Made by a program: the position numbers and the translations under genes. The notes beneath the pieces were generated by a model. The model saw nothing but the letters and a program-made list of their open reading frames with translations. It made no database searches and was not told the DNA's origin. From Planococcus sp. MB-3u-03 (GTDB taxonomy: Bacteria; Bacillota; Bacilli; Bacillales_A; Planococcaceae), in the NCBI RefSeq assembly GCF_002833405.1, contig NZ_CP025135.1, positions 415,501-479,500 of the forward strand: 64,000 nucleotides of DNA, given 5' to 3'. Shown here piece by piece: positions 15,877 through 24,300 of the stretch (its first letter is position 1; the number at the start of each line of letters is the position of its first letter).

Positions 15877-16518
15877 ATGAAGCGAATTTTTTATCCGTTG
15901 GCGATGGCGACACTGCTCGGGTTTTTCGGCATACTTTATTATTACCAGCAAGAAGCGGTCCGGGAACTGGATGAACGGGCGGCTGCGCTGTTCGGTGGGG
16001 TGGGGTGGCTGGAGGCCACGTCGTTCATCGGGGAGCAATGGATGATCTTTACTGTCAGCTTTCTGCTTTTGGTCTTCCTTTGGGCGTTCCGCCATAACTA
16101 CCGAGGCATGTTTTTCGTCTTATTGGCGGTCGGGGCAGGGAACGCGTTGAATCAATTGCTGCAGCAATGGTTCGGCCGCCCGATGCCGGAATTTCCCGAA
16201 GAAGTGGCATCTTATAGTTTTCCATCCGATCATGCGATGGTCGGCTTATTGTACTTGTTCACGCTGGCGTATTTCCTTGGGGAGCGGGCTGGCACAAAAT
16301 CAATTCGCCTGGCGATCTGGCTCGCCGCTGTATTGCTGACGGTGCTCACGGCCTTATCGCAAGTGGCACGCGGCGCGCATTACCTGTCGGATGTATTGGC
16401 GGGGCTATTTCTCGGCTATACCTTATTTGTCCTGATAGCCATCTGGTATGAAATGAGGGAGCGGCATTTCCGCAAGCGCAAGGATATGCGCGCTATTGAG
16501 CGGGAAGATATGGGGTAG
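15877..16518 (+). CDS. PAP2-superfamily membrane phosphatase-like protein
   Basis: A protein of 213 residues with about five or six membrane segments and PAP2 motifs: C1-like QQWFGRP, C2-like SFPSDHAM and C3-like SQVARGAHYLSDV. The Arg-Pro, the PSxH histidine and the C3 His/Asp are kept. The C1 lysine (seven residues before the Arg) is Leu and the usual Arg of the C3 SR pair is Gln, so activity on undecaprenyl or phosphatidyl phosphates is uncertain. The ATG at 15877 has GGAAGAAGG upstream; the longer frame begins within the previous terminator and is rejected. Confidence 0.8.
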   Translation: MKRIFYPLAMATLLGFFGILYYYQQEAVRELDERAAALFGGVGWLEATSFIGEQWMIFTVSFLLLVFLWAFRHNYRGMFFVLLAVGAGNALNQLLQQWFGRPMPEFPEEVASYSFPSDHAMVGLLYLFTLAYFLGERAGTKSIRLAIWLAAVLLTVLTALSQVARGAHYLSDVLAGLFLGYTLFVLIAIWYEMRERHFRKRKDMRAIEREDMG

Positions 16519-16536
16519 CACTAAACTAGCACAATA

Positions 16537-16572
16537 AAAAACGAACGGAGAAGTTTTCTCCGTTCGTTTTTC
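16537..16572. terminator. Bidirectional terminator between the PAP2 gene and amtB
   Basis: AAAAACGAACGGAGAA-GTT-TTCTCCGTTCGTTTTT is a perfect palindrome with A/T flanks on both sides. Confidence 0.9.
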
Positions 16573-16616
16573 TATTTAAGAACCCCCAAGTTATTCGTTC
16601 TATCTCTCTCTGTGTT

Positions 16617-17900
16617 TTATGCTTTGCCTGAAGCTGGCCGTTCTTCGCCCAGCTGATTCAAACGATCAGCAAAGTTGTCCGAGCCGCCTGAAGAACCGCT
16701 CAGCACGTCTTGCATTGAATAAGCCTGTGATCCGTGTTCTGCAAAGTCCAAGCCGGTTTCTTCCTCTTCGGCTGTCACACGCAACGGCGTCACAATGCTA
16801 ATCAATAGAAGGACGGCGGCCGTAGACAAGGATGCCCAAGCGATGACGGCCAGTACGCCGACTGCCTGGATGCCGAGAATTTCAGCTCCTCCTCCGTAAA
16901 GCAATCCACCGTTAACATCGAAGAATCCGATCGCGAGAGTTCCCCAAATCCCTGCGATTCCGTGAACCGATACAGCCCCCACTGGATCGTCCACGCGAAT
17001 TTTCGTATCCAATAGATGGACGGCTTCCGTCATGATGATGCCGGCGATCAAGCCGATCAAAATCGCACCGAGGAAGGATACATTGGCAGCGCCGGCAGTG
17101 ATGCCGACAAGCCCTGCGAGTGCACCGTTCATCGTCAATGTGCCGTCAATGCGGCCGTAGCGGAAGCGGGTGTAAAGAGCCGTAGCCAAAACACCGGCGG
17201 ATGCTGCGAGCAACGTGTTGGCGATGACGGGCGGGACGAGCGCAGGATCTGCTGCGAGCGTGCTGCCGCCGTTAAAGCCGAACCAGCCTAGCCATAGGAT
17301 GAACACGCCGAGCGCGCCAAGCGGCAAGCTGTGGCCAGGGATCGTATTGACGGTTTTGCCGGAATACTTCCCGAGGCGAGGCCCGATTTTCCAAGCCGCG
17401 ATAAAGGCTGCGACAGCACCTGTCAAGTGGACGACAGTGGAACCGGCGAAATCGATAAAGCCGATTTCAGATAACCAGCCGCCTCCCCATACCCAGTGGC
17501 CGACAATCGGATAGATGATGGCTGTCATGGCAACGGTAAGCAAGATATAAGCGCTCAAGTGCATGCGTTCTGCGACAGCACCCGAGATGATCGTGGCACA
17601 TGTGGCGGCAAAGACTGCCTGGAATACGAAGAATCCGATATCCGTGACACCCGATAAAGCGAATCCTTCCGTGCCGATCAAGCCGAACGATGACGGCCCG
17701 AACATCAGTGCATAGCCGACAATGAAATAAAGGATGGAGCCAAGTGAAATGGTGATCATGTTTTTCATCAAAATATTAAGGGTATTTTTAGAGCGAGTGA
17801 ATCCTGTTTCAACCATGGCGAATCCGGCATGCATGAAAAAGACAAGCATGGCACCGAGCATGACCCACAGCATATCGACTGAACTTTGTACAGCTTCCAT
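16617..17900 (-). CDS. amtB: Ammonium transporter AmtB/NrgA
   Basis: An Amt-family channel of 427 residues with 11 predicted spans. Family signatures include FFMHAGFAMVETGFTRSKN (about 21-39), GHWVWGGGWL and DFAGSTVVHLTGAVAA (about 150-166, containing a twin-His pore histidine), and DDPVGAVSVHGIAGIWGTL with the second pore histidine. It imports ammonium under nitrogen limitation. It lies 12 nt after the PII gene on the minus strand, so the pair is one operon under the GlnR/TnrA-type boxes upstream. Confidence 0.95.
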   Translation of the reverse strand: MEAVQSSVDMLWVMLGAMLVFFMHAGFAMVETGFTRSKNTLNILMKNMITISLGSILYFIVGYALMFGPSSFGLIGTEGFALSGVTDIGFFVFQAVFAATCATIISGAVAERMHLSAYILLTVAMTAIIYPIVGHWVWGGGWLSEIGFIDFAGSTVVHLTGAVAAFIAAWKIGPRLGKYSGKTVNTIPGHSLPLGALGVFILWLGWFGFNGGSTLAADPALVPPVIANTLLAASAGVLATALYTRFRYGRIDGTLTMNGALAGLVGITAGAANVSFLGAILIGLIAGIIMTEAVHLLDTKIRVDDPVGAVSVHGIAGIWGTLAIGFFDVNGGLLYGGGAEILGIQAVGVLAVIAWASLSTAAVLLLISIVTPLRVTAEEEETGLDFAEHGSQAYSMQDVLSGSSGGSDNFADRLNQLGEERPASGKA

Positions 17901-17912
17901 AATGATCTCCCC

Positions 17913-18254
17913 TTATCCAATCGCGACAGTGCCGCGTTCTTTTGTTCTGATCCGGATGGCTTCTTCTACAGGAAGGATGAAGATTTTCCCGTCGCCGACT
18001 TCACCTGTAGAAGCGTAGTCTAGCAAAGCTTGGATGATGTCTTCGACTTTTTCGTCCGAGACGACCATTTCCAATTTCAGCTTAGGAGAAAACTCCATTC
18101 GGTAGGCATTCCCGCGGAACAAGCCGACGCGCCCTTCCTGTTTGCCGATTCCTGCGATTTCAGTTACGGTCAGCCCATCGATTCCTTCAAGAGCTAATGC
18201 TTGCCGGACATCGGCGAAAACAGAAGGGCGAATGATAGTCTCAATCTTTTTCAT
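17913..18254 (-). CDS. glnK: PII nitrogen regulatory protein GlnK/NrgB
   Basis: A PII signal protein of 113 residues (KKIETIIRPSVFADVRQAL start; GDGKIFILPVEEAIRIRT end of the B/C-loop region). It binds ATP/ADP and 2-oxoglutarate and plugs AmtB when nitrogen is sufficient. The T-loop reads VGLFRGNAYRMEF, so the residue equivalent to the uridylylated Tyr51 is Phe, which rules out uridylylation at that position. The ATG at 18254 has CGAGGAGGAAG upstream. A near-consensus GlnR/TnrA-like box sits directly upstream of the ribosome site. Confidence 0.93.
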   Translation of the reverse strand: MKKIETIIRPSVFADVRQALALEGIDGLTVTEIAGIGKQEGRVGLFRGNAYRMEFSPKLKLEMVVSDEKVEDIIQALLDYASTGEVGDGKIFILPVEEAIRIRTKERGTVAIG

Positions 18255-18269
18255 GCTTCTTCCTCCTCG

Positions 18270-18286
18270 TGTTAGGTTTTCTAACA
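18270..18286 (-). promoter_or_regulatory. GlnR/TnrA box 1
   Basis: TGTTAGGTTTTCTAACA fits the TGTNAN7TNACA consensus of Bacillus GlnR/TnrA. It lies about 16 bp before the glnK start, so binding there would probably repress. Confidence 0.85.
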
Positions 18287-18295
18287 TGTATATCG

Positions 18296-18312
18296 TGTTA
18301 GGTTTGTTAACA
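18296..18312 (-). promoter_or_regulatory. GlnR/TnrA box 2
   Basis: TGTTAGGTTTGTTAACA, 26 bp from box 1, again fits TGTNAN7TNACA. Confidence 0.85.
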
Positions 18313-18357
18313 TATTAATCAATGTTTTCTGACAATGCAAGTGTTATTTTTTATTTA

Positions 18358-18374
18358 TGTTAGGTTTTATTACG
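18358..18374 (-). promoter_or_regulatory. GlnR/TnrA box 3 (partial)
   Basis: TGTTAGGTTTTATTACG has an intact left half and an imperfect right half. Its distal position suits activation or cooperative binding. Confidence 0.6.
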
Positions 18375-18448
18375 TGAAAACGATTCCAAATGGCGGTAAT
18401 TAAGAGAAATTTATGTTTTTGACTTATTTAAAAGAAAAGGTGATGAGT

Positions 18449-19099
18449 ATGTATAGAATTTCACAAGAACTGGCTGAATTGGGGAAAAAGCGTATTGCCG
18501 ATTTTCCGGTAGAAGGCTTTGTCTGGGGCAGCGGCCCGGAGTCCCCGGCTTTGATGCTGGTCGGAGAGGCGCCTGGTGAAAACGAAGTGGAGACGGGGAT
18601 TCCGTTTACAGGGCGTGCCGGCAAAGAATTGATGGCTTCATTGGAAGGGATCGGCCTTGCGAGGGAAGATGTCTATATCACCAGCGCCGTCAGAAGCCGT
18701 CCGTATAAATGGGGAGAGAAACGCACCCGGAGCGGTGAAGTAGTGAAGCGTAAGTACAACCGGGCACCGAATAAAAAAGAAATTATCGCCCATGCCCCGA
18801 TCCTCGATGAAGAAATTCGTGCGGTGAAGCCTCCAGTGATTGTAACGCTCGGCAATATCGGCCTGCAGCGGCTCGTTGGACGTGAGGCAAAAATCATGCA
18901 ATTGCACGGAACGTTGATGGAAACACCGATCCTTTATTGGGATGAAGGTAGCGGCACGTTTTTGAAAACGCAAGAGAGCTACCACATCTTTCCGACATTC
19001 CATCCGGCAAGCGTGTTCTATAACCCGGCAGTCCGCGAACACAAAGATGCGGATTGGGAAAAACTTGGCCGATTGCTGCGCAATGAAGTGCATGAATAA
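18449..19099 (+). CDS. Uracil-DNA glycosylase, family 4-like without Fe-S cysteines
   Basis: A protein of 216 residues with the UDG superfamily motifs GEAPGENE (motif 1, about 34-41) and HPAS (motif 2, about 190-193), plus the family 4/5 core LVTLGNIGLQ-type strand (VIVTLGNIGL). It removes uracil from DNA. It contains no cysteine at all, so the 4Fe-4S cluster typical of family 4 cannot be present; similar short Bacillus proteins exist, to my knowledge. The ATG at 18449 is chosen with AAAGGTG 6 nt upstream. Confidence 0.75.
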   Translation: MYRISQELAELGKKRIADFPVEGFVWGSGPESPALMLVGEAPGENEVETGIPFTGRAGKELMASLEGIGLAREDVYITSAVRSRPYKWGEKRTRSGEVVKRKYNRAPNKKEIIAHAPILDEEIRAVKPPVIVTLGNIGLQRLVGREAKIMQLHGTLMETPILYWDEGSGTFLKTQESYHIFPTFHPASVFYNPAVREHKDADWEKLGRLLRNEVHE

Positions 19100-19191
19100 T
19101 GGAAAATCTTTCTTTGTTGAAAAAAGTTGCACAAAGGAAACTTCTGGAGTAGAATAGCCTTATTCATTACTACTGGAAGGAAGTTGGCTTT

Positions 19192-20001
19192 ATGGACAGT
19201 ACGGTTTTATTCGCACTTGGCTTAACGCTGTTTGCGGGGCTTGCAACCGGAATCGGCAGTTTGATCGCATTTTTTGCTTCGCGCACCAATACGAAGTTTT
19301 TGTCAGTGTCGCTCGGTTTCTCGGCTGGGGTCATGATTTATGTCTCCATGATCGAGATTTTCTTTAAAGCGAAAGATTCGCTGACGGCTGCCCAAGGAGA
19401 GACGGCTGGATACTGGCTGACGCTCGCCGGCTTTTTCGGCGGGATGGTCTTCATGGCAGTGCTTGACCGGATACTGCCACAGATGGGGAATCCGCATGAA
19501 GTGCGTACTGTAGAAGATATGGACGAAGGCCCGACCAATGATGAATACGCCCGCCTCCGCAAGATGGGAATTTTCACGGCACTGGCCATCGCCATCCACA
19601 ATTTCCCGGAAGGCATCGCGACATTTATGTCAGCGATCCAAGATCCCGCGCTTGGCATCGCCATTGCAATCGCGGTGGCGATCCACAATATTCCTGAAGG
19701 CATTGCGGTGTCGGTGCCGATTTATTACGCGACCGGCAGCCGCAAGAAAGCGTTCCAATACAGCTTTCTATCGGGGATATCCGAACCGATCGGCGCAATT
19801 GCAGCTTGGCTATTCCTGATGCCTTTTTTGAGCGATACTTTATTTGGCATCATCTTCGCGGGTGTTGCAGGGATCATGGTGTTCATCTCGCTGGATGAAT
19901 TATTGCCAGCGGCGAAGCGCTATGATGAAGCACATTTATCAATTTATGGATTGGTTGCCGGAATGGCGGTCATGGCTCTCAGCCTCGTCCTTCTTGCGTA
20001 A
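19192..20001 (+). CDS. zupT: ZIP-family divalent metal transporter (ZupT-like)
   Basis: A ZIP transporter of 269 residues with eight predicted spans and the two metal-site motifs HNFPEGIATF (TM4) and HNIPEGIAVS (TM5), the ZupT/GufA signature. It imports Zn2+ and possibly Fe2+ or Mn2+. A GGAAGGAAG ribosome site lies upstream of the ATG. No Zur-type operator is evident. The hairpin after the stop overlaps the ribosome site of the next gene. Confidence 0.88.
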   Translation: MDSTVLFALGLTLFAGLATGIGSLIAFFASRTNTKFLSVSLGFSAGVMIYVSMIEIFFKAKDSLTAAQGETAGYWLTLAGFFGGMVFMAVLDRILPQMGNPHEVRTVEDMDEGPTNDEYARLRKMGIFTALAIAIHNFPEGIATFMSAIQDPALGIAIAIAVAIHNIPEGIAVSVPIYYATGSRKKAFQYSFLSGISEPIGAIAAWLFLMPFLSDTLFGIIFAGVAGIMVFISLDELLPAAKRYDEAHLSIYGLVAGMAVMALSLVLLA

Positions 20002-20012
20002 CTCGAAACCTC

Positions 20013-20052
20013 GCGCCTCCTTGACCGTATAAATGGTCAAGGAGGCGTTTTT
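20013..20052 (+). terminator. Hairpin after zupT whose 3' arm carries the next gene's ribosome site
   Basis: CGCCTCCTTGACC-GTATAAAT-GGTCAAGGAGGCG followed by T5. The AAGGAGG in the 3' arm is 9 nt before the ATG at 20055, so the hairpin both resembles a terminator and would mask the Shine-Dalgarno site. Confidence 0.75.
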
Positions 20053-20054
20053 CA

Positions 20055-20999
20055 ATGGAAGCCAAAAAAATCGAAGAAACTTATGGTCGAGTCTCAAAAG
20101 CACTTGGTTGGGCGGCAGACAAACAAGTGTCGCTCGCCGTCACGATGATTTATCTGAGCCGGGGGCGTGAATTCGATGCGGATGCACACCATGAAGTGTC
20201 ACAGCTCATCAAAAAGAAAGAAGGATTCACTTCGCCGCTGCGCGCGCATCTTCACCATATTGTCGCGGCATATCTGGTGCTCGGGGATGATCCGGCAGAA
20301 GTTGGGCTGGCCAAGCTCAATGCCAATCAACAGGCGCTGAACAACAGCAAGTTCTGGAAGAGCGCCTATACATATCTGGCGGGCTTAATGATGGAATCTC
20401 CTGAACAAGCGGAGCGATCCAGGGAATTGTATAATGCGATGAAAACCTATCATCCATTCCTCACTTCAAGTGAAGACATTCCGTATGTCGCGTTGCTTTC
20501 GAATCGGGAAGGGGAAGTCCGGGAGCGCGCGGAAACGATGAACCGCTATTATAAGGAGCTGCGAACGCAAGGGTTTTCAGCCGGCAACCATCTGCAATGG
20601 CTGAGCCAGGTTATGACGTTCGACTCGTCGGCGTTTCAACCGGAAGTGGCAGGGCGTGTCATTGCGATCCGCAATTTTCTGAAAGCAGAAAACATAAAAG
20701 TGCGCGGGGAGCATTATCCCTTGCTCGGTTTTTTAGCTATCGCGAATGCGGACGGGGCGGCGCTGGCTGCTGTCGCGAAGACAGCCCGTGCGCTGGAAGC
20801 GTCGAAATTATTCCGCTGGTATGGCGTATGGGTCTTGCCGTCGGCGGTCCAATTGACCATGGCGGAATCGGTGGAGCTGCGGGAAAGTGAAGCGGCGGTA
20901 TTTTCGGCTTCTGTGGAAATGCTTATGCAGGCGCAGCAGGCGGCGATGATGCTCGGCATGAGCGCTGTAATCGCATCTTCAAATAATTCCGGGAGTTGA
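20055..20999 (+). CDS. DUF4003-family protein
   Basis: A soluble, largely alpha-helical protein of 314 residues. It shows the DUF4003 pattern of a histidine/acidic N-terminal part (DADAHHEVSQLIKKKEGFTSPLR-like, about 36-58), a central RSRELYNAMKTYHPFLTSSEDIPYVALLS-like segment and an alanine-rich C-terminus ending in QAQQAAMM. The family is common in Bacillales and has no known function. Its ribosome site lies in the 3' arm of the preceding hairpin, suggesting read-through dependence or translational masking. Confidence 0.8.
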   Translation: MEAKKIEETYGRVSKALGWAADKQVSLAVTMIYLSRGREFDADAHHEVSQLIKKKEGFTSPLRAHLHHIVAAYLVLGDDPAEVGLAKLNANQQALNNSKFWKSAYTYLAGLMMESPEQAERSRELYNAMKTYHPFLTSSEDIPYVALLSNREGEVRERAETMNRYYKELRTQGFSAGNHLQWLSQVMTFDSSAFQPEVAGRVIAIRNFLKAENIKVRGEHYPLLGFLAIANADGAALAAVAKTARALEASKLFRWYGVWVLPSAVQLTMAESVELRESEAAVFSASVEMLMQAQQAAMMLGMSAVIASSNNSGS

Positions 21000-21069
21000 T
21001 CGCGGAGTTAGTCAGTCATCCCTTGTCACTTCAAGCCTGTAACGTTATAGTTAGGGTGTAAAGAATAAC

Positions 21070-21086
21070 AGACAAGTGTCAAGACA
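21070..21086 (+). promoter_or_regulatory. Candidate NiaR-type operator before niaP
   Basis: AGACAAGTGTCAAGACA contains GACA/TGTC arms and repeated AGACA. It lies 13 nt before the niaP start. NiaR (niacin-responsive repressor) controls niaP in Bacillus; the match to its motif is from memory. Confidence 0.4.
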
Positions 21087-21098
21087 AGGGGAAAGAAC

Positions 21099-22316
21099 AT
21101 GACAACTGCCACAGAAAAAAACACAAAATCTATATCACAACGAAAACTATTAGGTGTAGCGGGGCTCGGCTGGCTATTCGATGCGATGGACGTCGGGATC
21201 CTGGCGTTTATTATTGCTGCGCTTCATGAAGATTGGGGTCTCACTTCCCAGCAGATGGGCTGGATCGGCGGCGTCAATTCCATCGGCATGGCGGTCGGGG
21301 CGTTCGTTTTCGGAATTTACGCCGACCGTGTCGGCCGCAAGAAAATCTTCATCATCACCTTATTGCTGTTCTCACTAGCGAGCGGCATATCGGCATTCAC
21401 CACAACGCTTGCCGCTTTCCTGATTCTGCGTTTCTTCGTCGGAATGGGGCTTGGCGGAGAATTGCCGGTCGCTTCGACTTTGGTATCGGAAAGTGTTCCG
21501 GCAAAAGACCGCGGGCGAGTGGTGGTGCTGCTGGAGAGTTTCTGGGCTGCGGGCTGGTTGGTGGCTGCGATCATTTCGTACTTCATCATTCCTGCATACG
21601 GCTGGCGGGTCGCGCTTTTGCTGACGGCATTGCCAGCGTTTTACGCTTTGTACCTGCGCATCAATTTGCCGGATTCGCCGCAATTCACAGCGAAAAAAGA
21701 TGTGTTGCGCTCCGTTTCCACCAATATCCGTGAGGTTTGGTCAAAAACATATCGGCGCCCAACGATGATGCTGTGGATCGTCTGGTTTACGGTGGTCTTC
21801 TCGTATTACGGGATGTTCCTATGGCTGCCGAGTGTCATGGTGATGAAAGGATTCCCGCTCATCCAAAGTTTCCAATATGTATTGATCATGACGCTAGCGC
21901 AATTGCCGGGTTATTTCTCGGCTGCCTGGCTCATCGAACGCGCTGGCCGCAAGTTCGTGCTGGTAACTTACCTGATCGGGACGGCGGCTTCCGCTTTGGC
22001 TTTTGGCAACGCGGACACCGTCACGACGCTATTGGTATCGGGTGCCTTCCTGTCGTTCTTCAACCTCGGTGCTTGGGGAGCGCTTTACGCATACTCTCCT
22101 GAGCAGTATCCGACGGTCATTCGCGCGACGGGCACAGGCATGGCGGCGTCGTTCGGCCGAATTGGCGGCATTCTCGGCCCGATTCTTGTCGGTTCGATGT
22201 TGACAGCGGGATTCGGCATCAATATTATTTTTGCGATTTTCTGCGGTTCGATTTTGATCGGCGCATTGGCGGTTGCCTTCCTTGGAACCGAAACGAAACA
22301 GATGGAATTGGAATGA
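21099..22316 (+). CDS. niaP: Niacin transporter NiaP (MFS)
   Basis: An MFS carrier of 405 residues with 12 spans. The N-terminus (ISQRKLLGVAGLGWLFDAMD) and the segments MGLGGELPVASTLVSE and FSYYGMFLWLPSVM closely resemble B. subtilis NiaP (YceI), which imports nicotinate/nicotinamide. The MFS loop 2-3 motif YADRVGRKK is present. GGGGAAAG lies upstream of the ATG. A possible NiaR operator is directly upstream. Other NAD genes are not nearby. Confidence 0.85.
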   Translation: MTTATEKNTKSISQRKLLGVAGLGWLFDAMDVGILAFIIAALHEDWGLTSQQMGWIGGVNSIGMAVGAFVFGIYADRVGRKKIFIITLLLFSLASGISAFTTTLAAFLILRFFVGMGLGGELPVASTLVSESVPAKDRGRVVVLLESFWAAGWLVAAIISYFIIPAYGWRVALLLTALPAFYALYLRINLPDSPQFTAKKDVLRSVSTNIREVWSKTYRRPTMMLWIVWFTVVFSYYGMFLWLPSVMVMKGFPLIQSFQYVLIMTLAQLPGYFSAAWLIERAGRKFVLVTYLIGTAASALAFGNADTVTTLLVSGAFLSFFNLGAWGALYAYSPEQYPTVIRATGTGMAASFGRIGGILGPILVGSMLTAGFGINIIFAIFCGSILIGALAVAFLGTETKQMELE

Positions 22317-22318
22317 TG

Positions 22319-22350
22319 AAACGCGGGCCGAATGAGGTCCGCGTTTTCGT
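22319..22350 (+). terminator. Rho-independent terminator after niaP
   Basis: AACGCGGGCC/GGTCCGCGTT (one wobble pair) followed by a T-rich tail. Confidence 0.7.
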
Positions 22351-22435
22351 TTTCTCTAAAGTGAAAAGAGGGAATGAGCCAAAAATAGCTAATAAGTAAT
22401 GAAGAAATGAATTTAATGGAAACGAGTGTGGAGAT

Positions 22436-23278
22436 ATGGAATGGAAATGGTACCAGGAGATTGGCGAATATATGGAAAAAGCACGGCCGTTGCTTGAAAA
22501 AAGGGAAGACCTATACAGTTTATTTCTCGGCGTGCTTGGTCAAATTGAACAAGGGCGCTATGAAACCTTCTTTTTAGGGCTCGCGGAAGACGCGCAAGGA
22601 ATTGCGGCATTGGCTTTGATGACGCCCCCTCATCCTTTGCAATTGATCGTCTGTCGTGAAGGCGCGAATGTGGAAGCGCTGGCGGCGAATGAATTCCGCA
22701 ATGCGGAAATTGAGGTTTCCGGAGTCATCGGGGATAAAGGGACCGCTGAGAGATTTGCGGAAGCGTGGGGAGGACTTGCAGAAATTGCGATGGACCAAGG
22801 CTTATACCGGATCGACGCAGTGCGGAAGAAACTTGCGAAAAGCCCGGGCAGTTGGCGTGTGGCGAACCGGCTTGATGCACCGTTGCTCGTCGATTGGTAT
22901 CAATTATTCGGTGAAGATACCGGCATCGGCAATCCGTCGCAAGAGGAGGCGGAAGAAAAAATAGCCGACTTCATTTCGCGCAAAGAAGTGTTTCTCTGGG
23001 AAGACGGGGGGCGTGCCGTGTCTTGCATGAAAAAAGCACGGCCATCCAAGCATGGCATCACCGTTTCATTCGTCTTTACGCCCAAAGAGCTGCGGAAAAA
23101 AGGCTATGCCCGGACGCTCGTTGCGGAAATTACGGAAGAGCTGCTGAATGAGTATGATTTTGCTATGCTTTATACAGACTTGGCGAATGGCACTTCCAAT
23201 AAGATTTATCAGGAAATCGGCTATGAACAAATCGCCAATCCGGTACACTTGAAATTTGGGCAGCCGGAACGGGAGTAA
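22436..23278 (+). CDS. GNAT acetyltransferase with N-terminal extension
   Basis: A protein of 280 residues. The C-terminal half (about 140-275) is a GNAT fold: the acetyl-CoA motif A region reads VSFVFTPKELRKKGYARTLVAEI and motif B ends in TDLANGTSNKIYQEIGYE. The N-terminal half (LEKREDLYSLFLGVLGQIEQG) is a degenerate GNAT-like domain seen in two-domain Bacillales acetyltransferases. The acceptor substrate is unknown. It lies 53 nt before the osmolyte ABC operon on the same strand and may be co-transcribed. Confidence 0.8.
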   Translation: MEWKWYQEIGEYMEKARPLLEKREDLYSLFLGVLGQIEQGRYETFFLGLAEDAQGIAALALMTPPHPLQLIVCREGANVEALAANEFRNAEIEVSGVIGDKGTAERFAEAWGGLAEIAMDQGLYRIDAVRKKLAKSPGSWRVANRLDAPLLVDWYQLFGEDTGIGNPSQEEAEEKIADFISRKEVFLWEDGGRAVSCMKKARPSKHGITVSFVFTPKELRKKGYARTLVAEITEELLNEYDFAMLYTDLANGTSNKIYQEIGYEQIANPVHLKFGQPERE

Positions 23279-23331
23279 AGGCCTGTGTATAAGGGTATAG
23301 AAAAACGACCAATTGAAAGGGGGCGAAGCGA

Positions 23332-24300
23332 ATGATCCGCTTTGACAAGGTCACGAAACGCTTTCCGGACGGTACGGAAGCGTTGAAAGACGTTACGCTC
23401 GATTTGCCCGCACGCCAGCTGACCGCCATCATCGGCCCCAGTGGATGCGGAAAAACGACCTTGATGAAAATGGTGAACAAGCTCGAAAGTCCAACAGCGG
23501 GCGCCATATACATAGACGATGAGCCGATCACCGGCATGGACGAGGTGAAGTTGAGACGGTCGATCGGCTACGTCATTCAGCGCATCGGCCTGTTTCCGCA
23601 TATGACCATCGCTGACAATGTCTCGCTTGTCCCGAAGCTATTGAACTGGCCGGCCGATAAAACCGACGAACGCTCGAAAGAACTGCTGCAATTAGTCGGA
23701 TTAGACCCTGCTGTCTTCATGGAACGCTATCCATTGGAATTGAGCGGCGGCCAGCAGCAGCGTGTCGGCGTTGTCCGTGCACTCGCGGGCGACCCGAATA
23801 TCGTGCTGATGGATGAGCCGTTTTCGGCGCTCGACCCGATTAGCCGTGAACAATTGCAGGACGAGCTGCGCCATTTGCAGCAGGAAATCCATAAAACGAT
23901 CATTTTCGTCACGCACGATATGGATGAGGTTTTGAAAATCGCCGATACGATCGTCGTGATGAAAGGTGGGCAAGTTGAACAGATCGGGACGCCGCAGCAA
24001 TTGATCGATGAACCCGCCAATGAATTTGTGCGGAACTTTATCGGCACTGAACGCATCAACCAGAAACGTTCATTTGGAGACCGGCGCTTGAAAGAATTCG
24101 CGTTTCTCTTCGACAAGGACTGGCCAGGGGAAGCAGAAGAGGCGGATGCCAGATTAACGGTTAGCGACGCGCATCAGCTATTGGAGCAAAGCGGCAAAAC
24201 GCGTCTGGCTGTAGTCGATGAAGGGAAATTGGTCGGTTTTGCCGGAGAGCGTGAATTATTGAGGGCTGCCCTCCATGTTGAGAAGGAGGCGACTGCATGA
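23332..24300 (+). CDS. opuCA: OpuC-type osmoprotectant ABC transporter ATPase
   Basis: A protein of 322 residues: Walker A GPSGCGKTT (about 36-44), signature LSGGQQQRVGVVRALA, Walker B VLMDEPFSALDP and switch VTHDMDEV. About 80 residues follow the ATPase core; the end (RLAVVDEGKLVGFAGERELL) looks like a single CBS half, whereas typical OpuCA has two CBS domains and about 380 residues. It energises uptake of glycine betaine, carnitine or choline. AAAGGGGGCG precedes the ATG; the end overlaps the permease gene by 4 nt. Confidence 0.88.
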   Translation: MIRFDKVTKRFPDGTEALKDVTLDLPARQLTAIIGPSGCGKTTLMKMVNKLESPTAGAIYIDDEPITGMDEVKLRRSIGYVIQRIGLFPHMTIADNVSLVPKLLNWPADKTDERSKELLQLVGLDPAVFMERYPLELSGGQQQRVGVVRALAGDPNIVLMDEPFSALDPISREQLQDELRHLQQEIHKTIIFVTHDMDEVLKIADTIVVMKGGQVEQIGTPQQLIDEPANEFVRNFIGTERINQKRSFGDRRLKEFAFLFDKDWPGEAEEADARLTVSDAHQLLEQSGKTRLAVVDEGKLVGFAGERELLRAALHVEKEATA

